Assembly (NCBI GenBank): GCA_964580995.1
Contig: CAZOMV010000078.1
Span: forward strand, 1-28,699
Reading direction: 5' to 3'
DNA: 28,699 nucleotides
Origin: JAKJEP01 sp964580995
GTDB lineage: Bacteria; Planctomycetota; Phycisphaerae; Sedimentisphaerales; SM23-30
Every line of letters starts with the position of its first letter. The first letter of the stretch is position 1. A program made the translations under genes and the position numbers. The notes beneath the pieces are model-generated. The model saw only the letters and a program-made list of their open reading frames with translations, made no database searches and was not told where the DNA came from. Positions 16,063 through 24,079 of the stretch are shown here, piece by piece.

Positions 16063-17445
16063 ATGAACGAAGAATATTTTGCCAATTTTAACGAGTGGTC
16101 GGATGCGGAGCAGCGAATCGAACAGGCGCATGATTTGTATGACCGGGGGCGCTGGCAGGAGGCGTTGCGGGCATTGCAGGCGGCGATCGATATCAATCCG
16201 AATAACAGCAACTGGCTGTTCAACAAGGGGCTGACACTGGATACGCTGGAGCGGTATCAGGAGGCCATCGAGGCGTATCAGCAGGCACACGATCTGAATC
16301 CGAACGATCCGGAGATTTTGAATTGTCTGGGGGTGGACTATACGCGGCTGGGGCAGTATCAGGAGGCACTGGATACGTTTGAGGAGCTGGAGCAGATTGC
16401 GCCGAATTTTGAGCCGGGGTATTGCAACCGGATTATCACGTATTCGGAAATGGGCGAGCATGAGAAGGCGGAGGAGATGTTTTATCTGGCGCAGCAGTTG
16501 AAGGCGAAATGCCCGCTGTGCTATTACAACATCGGGAATTCACTTTTTGCGCGGAAGCTGTATGACCGAGCGATCTGGTGCTGGCAGCGGACGCGGGAGC
16601 TGGATGGGAACCATCCGCAGATCGAGTTCCGGGTGGCGCAGGCGTATTGGGCGAAAAAAGATCACGCCAAGGCGAAGGAATATTTTTTGAAGGAGCTGCG
16701 CCGCAATCCGGGGGATGTGGAGGTGCTGCTGGATACGGGGATATTGCTGCTGGAGCGGAACGAGCTGGATAGTGCCCAGGAGAAGTTTCACCGGATCCTG
16801 GAGCTGGAGCCGGAACATGCGTATGCGCATCATTATGTGGGTGAGATTCATTTGTACCGGGGCGAATTCAGCCAGGCGGAGGAGTGTTTTCGTGAGGCGT
16901 TAAAGCTGAATCCGCAATTGAACGGAGCGAATTACCGGCTGGGGGAATGTTATTTGAAGCTGGGGCAGATGGCCAATGCGCGGGAGCATCTGCTGGAGGA
17001 GTGGAACCGTTCGCCGGATCAGCCGGAGATTTTGCTGGACCTGGGGTGCCTGCTGGACCGGATCGGCGAGACGCGGGAGGCGATGAAATGTTTCGAGCGG
17101 GTGCTGGACCTGGAACCGGACGAGGAACGGGCGTATCAGAATCTGAGTTTGTGTTATTATCAGAACGGGCTGCTGGAGCAGGGGATCGATTTGTCGCTGT
17201 CGGTGCTGGATTTTGATGAGGATAATGTGGCGGCGCTGCAGAATCTGGCGTTTGCGCACCTGCTGCTGAAGGATTATGAGGAGGCGCGGCACTATGTGAA
17301 GAAGGCCCGTGCGCTGGCACCGGGCGATCGGCCGTTGAAACAGTTACGGCGGAGTATTTATTGCCACTGGCTGGTGCATGCGGCTTGGAAGCCGGGGCGG
17401 AAGATGCTGGAGGGGATAAAACAATTGTTAGGGGACAGAAAATAG
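16063..17445 (+). CDS. Cytoplasmic TPR-repeat protein
   Basis: A 460-residue protein made almost wholly of about 12 tetratricopeptide repeats of 34 residues, running from about residue 16 to 425 (for example GLTLDTLERYQEAIEAYQQA, GVDYTRLGQYQEALDTFEEL, GEIHLYRGEFSQAEECFREA). The repeats form a superhelix that binds other proteins or peptides. There is no signal peptide or membrane segment, so it should act in the cytoplasm. A cysteine pair C-x2-C (CPLCYYN) occurs in the fourth repeat. GAGGAG lies 5 nt before the ATG. It stands alone between two opposing genes, and its partner cannot be read from the sequence. Confidence 0.88.
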   Translation: MNEEYFANFNEWSDAEQRIEQAHDLYDRGRWQEALRALQAAIDINPNNSNWLFNKGLTLDTLERYQEAIEAYQQAHDLNPNDPEILNCLGVDYTRLGQYQEALDTFEELEQIAPNFEPGYCNRIITYSEMGEHEKAEEMFYLAQQLKAKCPLCYYNIGNSLFARKLYDRAIWCWQRTRELDGNHPQIEFRVAQAYWAKKDHAKAKEYFLKELRRNPGDVEVLLDTGILLLERNELDSAQEKFHRILELEPEHAYAHHYVGEIHLYRGEFSQAEECFREALKLNPQLNGANYRLGECYLKLGQMANAREHLLEEWNRSPDQPEILLDLGCLLDRIGETREAMKCFERVLDLEPDEERAYQNLSLCYYQNGLLEQGIDLSLSVLDFDEDNVAALQNLAFAHLLLKDYEEARHYVKKARALAPGDRPLKQLRRSIYCHWLVHAAWKPGRKMLEGIKQLLGDRK

Positions 17446-17518
17446 GACCGGTGTGCGGTGCACGCCCTGCCAAAAAGAGCACGGTTGACACAGGGACACA
17501 ATTCAGATTTTGCGGCGG

Positions 17519-18421
17519 TTACTGGCCGGGCCAGTGGCCGGTGAAGACTTCGGCGGCGGGGCCGATCATGTACACGTGGTGGTTCTGCTGATGCCACTGG
17601 AGGCGGAGGTCGCCGCCGGGGAGGTGGGCGAGGATGGCGGGGTCGGTTTTGCTGGCCAGGACGCCGGCGACACAGACGGCGGCGGCGCCGGTGCCGCAGG
17701 CCAGGGTGATGCCGCTGCCGCGTTCCCAGGTGCGCATGATGACTTCGGTATTGGAGATTCGCTGGACGAAATGGACATTGACCCGTTCGGGGAAGAGGGG
17801 GTGGTTTTCGAGAAGCGGGCCGAGGTGCTCCAGGTGGATCGCGGCGACGTCCGGGCAATAAAAGACGGCGTGGGGGTTACCCATAGAGACGCAGGTCATG
17901 AGCAGATGCTGATTTTCGATGGTGAGGGGGATGCCGACGGCCTGCTGGCCGGTGACTTTGACGGGGATTTGGGTGGGCAGGAGGATAGGCTCGCCCATAT
18001 CGACGGCGACCTGCTCGACCTGCTGGCGGATGATTCCCAGCCCCAGGGTCAGAACGCCGCGGCCGGTCTCGACGCGGAGTTCGACAATTTGATCCAAACC
18101 GGGGACCCGCTCGCGCAGGATCCGGTTGCAAAAGTTGTCGGAAGGTTCGGAGCCAGGGGTTACACCGTGTTCATAAGCGAATTTCGCCAGGCAGCGGATG
18201 CCGTTGCCGCACATCTGGGCTTCACTGCCGTCGGCGTTGAACATACGCATGCGGAGATGGGCGGTATCGGAAGGTAAGGCGAGGATCAGACCGTCGGAGC
18301 CGATGCCGAAATGGCGGTCGCTGACCTGGATGGCCAGTTTTTCGGGCTGGTTGACCGTCTGCGAGAAACAATTCACATAGACATAATCGTTGCCAAGGCC
18401 GTGCATTTTGGTAAATCGCAT
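17519..18421 (-). CDS. dapF: Diaminopimelate epimerase
   Basis: DapF converts LL- to meso-diaminopimelate for lysine and peptidoglycan synthesis. The 300-residue protein has the family start MRFTKMHGLGNDYVYV, the first catalytic cysteine C71 in QMCGNGIRC and the second, C242, in LACGTGAAA. GNPHAVF and ERGSG binding motifs are also present. Length is slightly above the usual 275-285 residues. It lies 26 nt downstream of the secreted protein gene and may share its transcript. Its presence implies DAP-type peptidoglycan in this organism. Confidence 0.95.
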   Translation of the reverse strand: MRFTKMHGLGNDYVYVNCFSQTVNQPEKLAIQVSDRHFGIGSDGLILALPSDTAHLRMRMFNADGSEAQMCGNGIRCLAKFAYEHGVTPGSEPSDNFCNRILRERVPGLDQIVELRVETGRGVLTLGLGIIRQQVEQVAVDMGEPILLPTQIPVKVTGQQAVGIPLTIENQHLLMTCVSMGNPHAVFYCPDVAAIHLEHLGPLLENHPLFPERVNVHFVQRISNTEVIMRTWERGSGITLACGTGAAAVCVAGVLASKTDPAILAHLPGGDLRLQWHQQNHHVYMIGPAAEVFTGHWPGQ

Positions 18422-18447
18422 GAAATTCTCACTTATAATTCAAATAC

Positions 18448-19905
18448 TTATTTCGCAGGGGGCGGCGGCGCGGTGGCACTATAGGCCGCTTCCAGTTCGA
18501 CAAAGTCCCAGTACAGGATTGTGCCGGGATCGCCGGGCTGATCGTTGAGAATGATCCGGATGGAATCGGTGGTGGGCTGGAAGTTGAAAAGGATTCGCGA
18601 CCAGGTGCCGGCGGTGACATCGGAAATCTGCCGGGCCGTGATGTCAATACCACTCGAATCGGCTATCGTCGCTCGCGCCCGGTGGTTCGGGCCGGAGGCC
18701 GCCATGACGAAGGCGGAGAACGTATAGATCATGGATTTATCGACGGCCGCGGACCAGGCCGCCTGATTGCAGGTAGTGCCCCGGACCATTTTGAGGCCAT
18801 AGGCGCCGTGCGAGCAATACTCGGACGTGCGATTCCAGGTGGGGGTAACTTTCTCGGCGGTATAATTGAAGCGAGCCACGGTGCCGCCGGTGCCGGGGGT
18901 CAGGGTCCAGCCTTCGGTGCCGGTTTCAAACTGGGGGTTGGTGATCATCTGCCCGTCACTGCCGTCTCCAAAATAGGAGGTTTTCTTCTGCACATAATAG
19001 TGGTCCACCAGCCGGGCGACATAATCAGGAGTCAGATCCACTTCGGAGCGATAATACACCCAGAACATGACGCCGGGCATATCGGCGGTGAGGGGGTCGT
19101 TACGGATGAGATGAAACTGTTCATCCAGGACGCCCCAGAATCCCTTATCGGTCGAGGTATCGGCCACAAAGCCCCGGCCTTTGACCTGGCCGTCCTGGGC
19201 GATATATAAGCCGTAAACGGTTTTTTCCAGCAGGCCCGGAATCTTCGCTTTGATGTTGGCGGCATAGATGTGAAAAAGGTCATACTGCAGATTGCCCTCG
19301 TAGATATAATGTTCGAGCATGAGCATATCGGCGTACTGATGGACGGCGTTAAGCTGGTCGGTGTGCTTGTCGATATAATGTACCAGCGGCCAGTTGGCGG
19401 CGACCAAGATCAGTTTATCGGGATACAGGGAACGCAACTGCTGAAGGGCGGCGCAGATTCTATTGGACTGAATGGAGCCGTTTTCGTCGCCGCGGAGTTC
19501 ATCGATGGCGATGGCGTCGTAGCCGCCGGGCAGGAGTCCGCCCAGCTCGTTATCGAACGGTTTTCGCCATTCCGCCAGCAGTTCCTCCTGGGTGGCACCC
19601 TCAGCGCTGACCACATGGAAGGCATAGACCTTGCCGCCGGCCCGCAGTTCCTGGATAAAATTCGAATCCGTGCTGATACCTTCGATCACGTTGAAAGGAG
19701 GTATGATTTTCCGGAACTGATTATCCATAGCCGGGTCGTCCGGTTCGGCTACCGAGCCGGTCCGGTCCGAAAGATGAGGAGCACTCCCGTGGCCGTACAT
19801 GCAAAGGAACGGTTCGGGGAGCGGGGGTTTGGCGGCCTGGGTGCATGACACCTGAGAACCGATACAGAAAAAGACATAAAGAAACGGAAAAAACATCTTT
19901 TTCAT
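18448..19905 (-). CDS. Secreted protein, putative glycoside hydrolase-like with carbohydrate-binding C-terminal domain
   Basis: A 485-residue exported protein. The N-terminus MKKMFFPFLYVFFCIGSQVSCTQAAK is a signal peptide; a lipoprotein cleavage before the cysteine of QVSC is possible but the lipobox is poor. Residues about 45-320 look like a TIM-barrel-type region, with acidic strand ends YDAIAIDEL and LMLEHYIYE, and no family I can name. Residues about 340-475 (MITNPQFETGTEGWTLTPG ... WDFVELEAAY) resemble a CBM4/9-type galactose-binding fold. The start at 19905 is preferred because GGTGA lies 5 nt upstream; the frame stays open far upstream to 20448 but that part overlaps the 122-aa gene in another frame. 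The substrate is unknown. Confidence 0.75.
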   Translation of the reverse strand: MKKMFFPFLYVFFCIGSQVSCTQAAKPPLPEPFLCMYGHGSAPHLSDRTGSVAEPDDPAMDNQFRKIIPPFNVIEGISTDSNFIQELRAGGKVYAFHVVSAEGATQEELLAEWRKPFDNELGGLLPGGYDAIAIDELRGDENGSIQSNRICAALQQLRSLYPDKLILVAANWPLVHYIDKHTDQLNAVHQYADMLMLEHYIYEGNLQYDLFHIYAANIKAKIPGLLEKTVYGLYIAQDGQVKGRGFVADTSTDKGFWGVLDEQFHLIRNDPLTADMPGVMFWVYYRSEVDLTPDYVARLVDHYYVQKKTSYFGDGSDGQMITNPQFETGTEGWTLTPGTGGTVARFNYTAEKVTPTWNRTSEYCSHGAYGLKMVRGTTCNQAAWSAAVDKSMIYTFSAFVMAASGPNHRARATIADSSGIDITARQISDVTAGTWSRILFNFQPTTDSIRIILNDQPGDPGTILYWDFVELEAAYSATAPPPPAK

Positions 19906-19916
19906 TTCAATCACCA

Positions 19917-20086
19917 TTTTGCAAACTTTCGTTCTCATGTAGCATGTAATTTTGTACCGCCAAGCTGCCAAGCCACTACCCGTTCTTTTACCCTTTTGGC
20001 AAAGGTTTTGCAACCTTTTTCTATGCCGCTTTTGTCCAATGCGGATGTAACTATAGCATTTATAAGGGCTTACGAAAGTTTTGCAC
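19917..20086. repeat. Cluster of three GTTTTGCA-type motifs
   Basis: The gap between the secreted-protein gene and the 122-aa gene holds TTTTGCAAACTTTCGT (19917-19932), AAAGGTTTTGCAACCTTT (20001-20018, nearly palindromic) and ACGAAAGTTTTGCA (20072-20085). The outer two are inverted relative to each other. They are related to the perfect 16-bp palindromes at 20481 and 21890. Confidence 0.65.
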
Positions 20087-20089
20087 AGG

Positions 20090-20458
20090 TTAAATGGATA
20101 GATCGATATGGTCGGGAGGCTGGGGCTGATCGGGAGTCTGGGGGACAGACGGCGGGGTGAGTTTTCGCGGGTGGTATAATTTTTCGGAGGGCTGCTCCTG
20201 CTGTTCATGTCCTTCATAGGTATCGCGGGCATCCTCGCCGTCGCTGGGTCGATCCTCTTCCCTGTGGACATACAAGCCTTCGGCATGATCGGTATCTTCG
20301 ACTTCGTGCTGCTGCTGATCGGCCATACGGGCCAGTTCGCGGGAATCGCGTGCCCTTTTATTTCGCTGGGCGTCGTGCGTTTTGGCGGTTTCGGCAGCCG
20401 AAATCTGAGCCTGGAAGATGGAACCGGCGATGTTGGGAGGAATACCACTACTGCTCAT
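20090..20458 (-). CDS. Small charged hypothetical protein at the end of the flagellar cluster
   Basis: A 122-residue, hydrophilic, largely disordered protein. It starts MSSSGIPPNIAGSIFQAQIS, continues with an alanine/arginine-rich helical region (AETAKTHDAQRNKRARDSREL) and an acidic stretch (EVEDTDHAEGLYVHREED), and ends proline-rich. No known domain is recognised. AGGTG lies 6 nt before the ATG, and the frame is free of stops over a region with normal codon use. It follows fliA in the same direction, which suggests a motility-related role, perhaps as a regulator or chaperone; this is only inference. Confidence 0.7.
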   Translation of the reverse strand: MSSSGIPPNIAGSIFQAQISAAETAKTHDAQRNKRARDSRELARMADQQQHEVEDTDHAEGLYVHREEDRPSDGEDARDTYEGHEQQEQPSEKLYHPRKLTPPSVPQTPDQPQPPDHIDLSI

Positions 20459-20480
20459 TGGACACCTATATTCCTAACTG

Positions 20481-20496
20481 AAGTTTTGCAAAACTT
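20481..20496. repeat. Perfect 16-bp palindrome AAGTTTTGCAAAACTT
   Basis: It lies 23 bp upstream of the start codon of the 122-aa gene, in the gap after fliA. The identical palindrome occurs at 21890-21905. With no loop and an A/T-rich stem it is a poor terminator and looks more like a protein-binding site. Confidence 0.7.
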
Positions 20497-20624
20497 TAGT
20501 TTTTATTTCTGTTCGGGTGGGTTTTCCGCTGGTGCAAATCTCCATTACCATCATCGGCAAAACGCAGAAAATAGTAAACCGATAAACGAAATAAAATATA
20601 AATTATTCCATGATAAGCAGTTCG

Positions 20625-21449
20625 TTAGACGGCCAGCTCCTTGCGCTGGTGGCTCATCTGGGCCTTGAGCCGGGCCAGGATGGAGGAGTGCATCTGGGAG
20701 ACGCGTGATTCGGATAAATCGAGGGTGGCACCGATTTCTTTCATGGTCATTTCTTCATAATAATATAGGACGAGGATGAGTTTTTCGGCCCGGGTGAGTC
20801 CTTTGGTGAGGGCATCTTTGAGGTCGCGTTTTTGAATTTCTTCGAGGGGATTTTCGCCGCGTTTGTCCTGGAGGACATCGATTTCGCAGACGTCTTTCTG
20901 GCTGTCGGTTTCGAACCATTTCCGGCTGAGGGAGACCAGGGAAACGGCGGTGGCGTCGCGTTTGAGTTTGGAGAATTCCTCGCTGTCGATGCCCATCCGA
21001 TGGGCCAGTTCCTCATCACTGGCGTTTCTGCCGAGTTCGGCTTCGAGGATTTTGGAGACCTGATCGAGTTTGTGGGCGCGGGAACGCACCAGCCGGGGAA
21101 CCCAGTCCATACTGCGCAACTCGTCGAGAATGGCACCGCGGATGCGCGGCGCGCAATAGGTCTCGAACTTGACGCCGCGGGAGAGATCGAAGGCTTCGAT
21201 GGCATCAATCAGCCCGAAAATGCCGGCACTGACCAGGTCGTCCAGCTCGACTTCATCAGGCAGTTTGGCGAAAATACGTTCGGCGTTGTACTTCACGACA
21301 TGGAGATATTGCTCGACGAGGAAATTCCGCATCTCGCGAGTACTTTCGGTCTTGTACTCCTGCCAGATCTTCATGATTTCCTCATGCGATTTTTTGACTT
21401 TTTGGGTTTTCTCCATGACCTCTATTCTTCTTCTCGTATTTTTCACCAT
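20625..21449 (-). CDS. fliA: Flagellar RNA polymerase sigma factor FliA (sigma-28)
   Basis: The 274-residue protein is a group 3 sigma factor of the FliA/WhiG family that directs transcription of late flagellar and chemotaxis genes. Region 2 includes LDDLVSAGIFGLIDAIEAFD and the DNA-melting part VKFETYCAPRIRGAILDELRSMDWVPR. Region 3 (ELGRNASDEELAHRMGI) and region 4 with its HTH (EEMTMKEIGATLDLSESRVSQMHSSI) are intact. AGGTG lies about 8 nt upstream of the ATG. The N-terminal 12 residues may be extra; an internal ATG at codon 12 also exists. It follows flhF-flhG and the 97-aa gene. Confidence 0.95.
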   Translation of the reverse strand: MVKNTRRRIEVMEKTQKVKKSHEEIMKIWQEYKTESTREMRNFLVEQYLHVVKYNAERIFAKLPDEVELDDLVSAGIFGLIDAIEAFDLSRGVKFETYCAPRIRGAILDELRSMDWVPRLVRSRAHKLDQVSKILEAELGRNASDEELAHRMGIDSEEFSKLKRDATAVSLVSLSRKWFETDSQKDVCEIDVLQDKRGENPLEEIQKRDLKDALTKGLTRAEKLILVLYYYEEMTMKEIGATLDLSESRVSQMHSSILARLKAQMSHQRKELAV

Positions 21450-21517
21450 TACAATTCACCTATCTTTGTTAAACGGGTTTAGTTATTGTTTCCTACAAAG
21501 TTATTGCTGCCAGCGAT

Positions 21518-21811
21518 TCAGGTAACCTGGGGGGCTTTGTCGCGCCGCGTTTCCGGTTTGGCCGCCTCCACCGGCAGTGGGTTTTCACGTTCGAATTTTT
21601 CCTGCATGGCCCTGGCTTCGGCTTCGAAATTTTCGTCGATGACTTTTTGCCCAAGGACCGATAACACACAGCCAAGGATATAGAAAAGGACCAGAACGAC
21701 AACGGCCCGCTGGACGACGGTAACAAAGGAATTATCGACCCAGAGTCCGATAATCAGAGTCAGGCTAAAGCCTAAAAAAGCCATTCCGGCACCACAAAGC
21801 TGCGTTGGCAA
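21518..21811 (-). CDS. Small two-helix membrane protein between flhG and fliA
   Basis: A 97-residue protein with two membrane segments (about 8-25 and 33-53) and a charged cytoplasmic tail (KVIDENFEAEARAMQEKFEREN) likely to form a helix. No family name can be given with confidence. Its start is a TTG at 21809-21811, supported by GAGGTG 5 nt upstream; an ATG nine codons later has no such site. Position between flhG and fliA suggests that it belongs to the flagellar regulon, perhaps as a small membrane partner of the export or placement system. Confidence 0.75.
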   Translation of the reverse strand: MPTQLCGAGMAFLGFSLTLIIGLWVDNSFVTVVQRAVVVLVLFYILGCVLSVLGQKVIDENFEAEARAMQEKFERENPLPVEAAKPETRRDKAPQVT

Positions 21812-21816
21812 TTCAA

Positions 21817-21822
21817 CACCTC
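21817..21822 (-). promoter_or_regulatory. Ribosome-binding site for the TTG start
   Basis: GAGGTG on the minus strand, 5 nt before the TTG at 21811. It is the reason for choosing a TTG start for the 97-aa protein. Confidence 0.75.
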
Positions 21823-21889
21823 ATTTTTTTTGATTTTCAGATCATTTTTTTATCGGTCTGATAACCGGTCCGATTTACAATTTAAATCT

Positions 21890-21905
21890 AAGTTTTGCAA
21901 AACTT
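21890..21905. repeat. Perfect 16-bp palindrome AAGTTTTGCAAAACTT (second copy)
   Basis: It lies 79 bp upstream of the 97-aa gene start and just after the flhG stop, and is identical to the copy at 20481-20496. Confidence 0.7.
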
Positions 21906-21913
21906 CCATAAAG

Positions 21914-22762
21914 TTAGAAAAACCAGTTCACCACTTTCTTAAAAAAGCCATCCTGCCCGGCCGTTATTTCGGCGGCGCGATTCAATTTTCCGGCCAGGGC
22001 GAAGAAACAATGGCTGGCCGGACAGCGGGGGTAGGCCAGCACGACCGGTTCGCGCTGCTTGACCGCCTCGACCACGTGTTCGTCCCGGAGGATGTAGCCG
22101 GCATCATAAACAACGACGGAGAGGAACTTCTGGGCCACGCCGGCAATTCGCTGATAGACACTTTTGGCGTCCTGGCGGCTCTGGGCCATATTGACCAGGA
22201 GAGAGACTTTGACGCCGCCGCGGTTCTGGCTCAGGCATTTGATCACCGCATAGGCATCGGTAATGCTGGTCGGTTCGGGCGTGGTGACCACGAGGGTCTG
22301 GTCGGAGGCATCGCAAAAGCTCAGGACATTGCGGGTGATGCCGGCGCCGGTATCGATCACAATCACATCGACCTGCCGTTCCAGCTGGGACATATCCTGG
22401 ATGAGTCTCTGCCGCTGGAATTCGTTGAGATCGGCCATTTTGGTCAGGCCGGAAGCGCCGCAGATGAGGCGGATTCCCGCCGGCCCTTTCAGGACGATTT
22501 CCTCCAGGGATCGTTGTCCGGAGATGACATGGGCGAGGGTATGCCGGGCCTTGACATTCAGGATGATATCCAGATTGGCCAGGCCCAGATCGGCATCGAT
22601 CAGGAGGACTTCCTTTCCGGAGGCGGCCAGGCAAATGGCCAGATTGGCCGCCACATTGGATTTACCCACGCCGCCTTTGCCGCTGGCGACGGCCAGGACG
22701 CGTGCATTTTTTCGACTATCGCGAACCATCAAACGTAATTTTTCCGCCTGATCCACAATCAT
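21914..22762 (-). CDS. flhG: MinD-like ATPase FlhG (flagellar number regulator)
   Basis: FlhG, also called FleN or YlxH, is a deviant Walker-A ATPase that limits flagellar number and acts with FlhF. The 282-residue product starts MIVDQAEKLRLMVRDS, carries the P-loop GKGGVGKS (28-35), the switch region LLIDADLGLANLD and VIVIDTGAGI. The N-terminal DQAEKLR motif is the part that activates the FlhF GTPase in relatives. The start at 22762 is chosen because GGAG lies 7 nt upstream; a GTG at 22801 would add 13 residues. It follows flhF closely. Confidence 0.95.
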   Translation of the reverse strand: MIVDQAEKLRLMVRDSRKNARVLAVASGKGGVGKSNVAANLAICLAASGKEVLLIDADLGLANLDIILNVKARHTLAHVISGQRSLEEIVLKGPAGIRLICGASGLTKMADLNEFQRQRLIQDMSQLERQVDVIVIDTGAGITRNVLSFCDASDQTLVVTTPEPTSITDAYAVIKCLSQNRGGVKVSLLVNMAQSRQDAKSVYQRIAGVAQKFLSVVVYDAGYILRDEHVVEAVKQREPVVLAYPRCPASHCFFALAGKLNRAAEITAGQDGFFKKVVNWFF

Positions 22763-22769
22763 TGCATTA

Positions 22770-22773
22770 CTCC
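22770..22773 (-). promoter_or_regulatory. Ribosome-binding site that decides the flhG start
   Basis: GGAG on the minus strand, 7 nt before the ATG at 22762. No equal site precedes the upstream GTG at 22801. Confidence 0.65.
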
Positions 22774-22822
22774 AAGCAGATGACTCGAGTGTTTCCGTCA
22801 CTATCCGTCAAAGCCAATCCTT

Positions 22823-24079
22823 TCAAGCCTGTAAACCGGCCAGGGCATCCATCGGCAGGTTATTTTCGTCCACGCCGAGGAGCAACTGGGCCAGTTTTCT
22901 TCCATTTCCGATTTCGATATCATCCGGCACATCCTGGCCGGTGGTTATGTACGACAAAGAGGTATTCACCTTTCTCATTACGGAAAGCACCACCCCAAAC
23001 CCGATGGCCTCATCGAGCTTGGTGATAATCAGCCGATCGACGCCGAGGGGTTTAAAGCGTTCGGCGGCGCTGAGCATATTGGTATGGTGGGAGGTGCCGG
23101 AGAGCACCAGATGGATTTCATGGGGCGCGGCGGCCTCGAGAAAGGTTTTTAATTCCTGGATTTTGAGGTCGTCGTTCTGGGACCGGCCGGCGGTATCAAG
23201 GAGAATGACGTCCATATCGGCCAGGACGGCGACGGCTTCCCTGAGTTCGGCGGGGGTGAGAACGACCTTCAAGGGGACATCGATGATCTGGGCATACATG
23301 CGCAACTGATCGACGGCCCCGATTCGATAGGTATCGATGGTGATCAGCCCAACCTTTTTGTTCTGGCGGAGCTTCAGATTGGCGGCCAGTTTGGCGATGG
23401 TGGTGGTTTTTCCGACGCCGGTCGGGCCGATCAAGGCGACCACCCGCGCGGTATGATCGGGATTGAGCTGAATCGGGCCGGTGGCGGTAATCATATTATC
23501 GATGATGTCGATGAACCGTTTTCGCACGAGATTGGCATTGAGAAGCTGATTGCCGGTCATTTCCTTCTGGACCTGGGCCACCATTTCGCGGGCAATTTCA
23601 TCGGCAACCTCTTTCTGGATGAGATCGAGATAGAGGTCGAATAGCTGTTCGGGCATCTGGGGGGCGTGGAGCTGGCGCTGTTCCTTGACCAGATTTTCGA
23701 CGAGCGTATGAATTTTATTGATTTCGCGTTTGATTTCCTCGTTGCCGCGAACGGGGTCGGGGAGGGCTTTGGCCACCGAAGCAGAGGAAAGCGGGTTTTC
23801 CGGAATGCGTTTGGTGGCGGGAAGAGCTTTTTGCGATTCGCTGACGGAATAGAGCCTGCGCAGGCGTTCGGTGCTCCGGTTCCGGGGGGACGGGGAGGCG
23901 AGATTTTCCTTTTGTCCCTGCCGCGCGGTGACCTCGACAACGGTTCTGGCACGCAAGCCGAAAAGGCCTCCGCGGGTGTAGGTGCGGGTATTGACAATCA
24001 CGGCGTCCGGCCCGATTTCCTGTTTGACCTGGGCCAGCGCCTGGGGCATTGTAGAAGCTTTAAACGTTTTTAGTTTCAT
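22823..24079 (-). CDS. flhF: Flagellar SRP-type GTPase FlhF
   Basis: FlhF is an SRP-family GTPase that sets where the flagellum is built. The 418-residue protein has a B-domain start MKLKTFKASTMPQALAQVKQ, a variable middle region and the NG domain with the P-loop GPTGVGKTTT (218-227), ITIDTYRIGAVDQLRMYA, DVILLDTAGRSQND and ITKLDEAIGFG. Its ATG overlaps the flhA stop as ATGA, so translation is coupled. All expected GTPase motifs are present. Confidence 0.96.
   Translation of the reverse strand: MKLKTFKASTMPQALAQVKQEIGPDAVIVNTRTYTRGGLFGLRARTVVEVTARQGQKENLASPSPRNRSTERLRRLYSVSESQKALPATKRIPENPLSSASVAKALPDPVRGNEEIKREINKIHTLVENLVKEQRQLHAPQMPEQLFDLYLDLIQKEVADEIAREMVAQVQKEMTGNQLLNANLVRKRFIDIIDNMITATGPIQLNPDHTARVVALIGPTGVGKTTTIAKLAANLKLRQNKKVGLITIDTYRIGAVDQLRMYAQIIDVPLKVVLTPAELREAVAVLADMDVILLDTAGRSQNDDLKIQELKTFLEAAAPHEIHLVLSGTSHHTNMLSAAERFKPLGVDRLIITKLDEAIGFGVVLSVMRKVNTSLSYITTGQDVPDDIEIGNGRKLAQLLLGVDENNLPMDALAGLQA

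Noticed and set aside
19997..20012. Sigma-54-type promoter TGGCAAAGGTTTTGCA on the plus strand
   Set aside because: The spacing and bases fit the consensus well, but no plus-strand gene follows; it points into the antisense of the 122-aa gene and overlaps the recurrent GTTTTGCA motif.
19906..20448. N-terminal extension of the secreted protein to 666 residues
   Set aside because: The extension would bury the signal peptide inside the protein and overlaps the 122-aa gene in a different frame.
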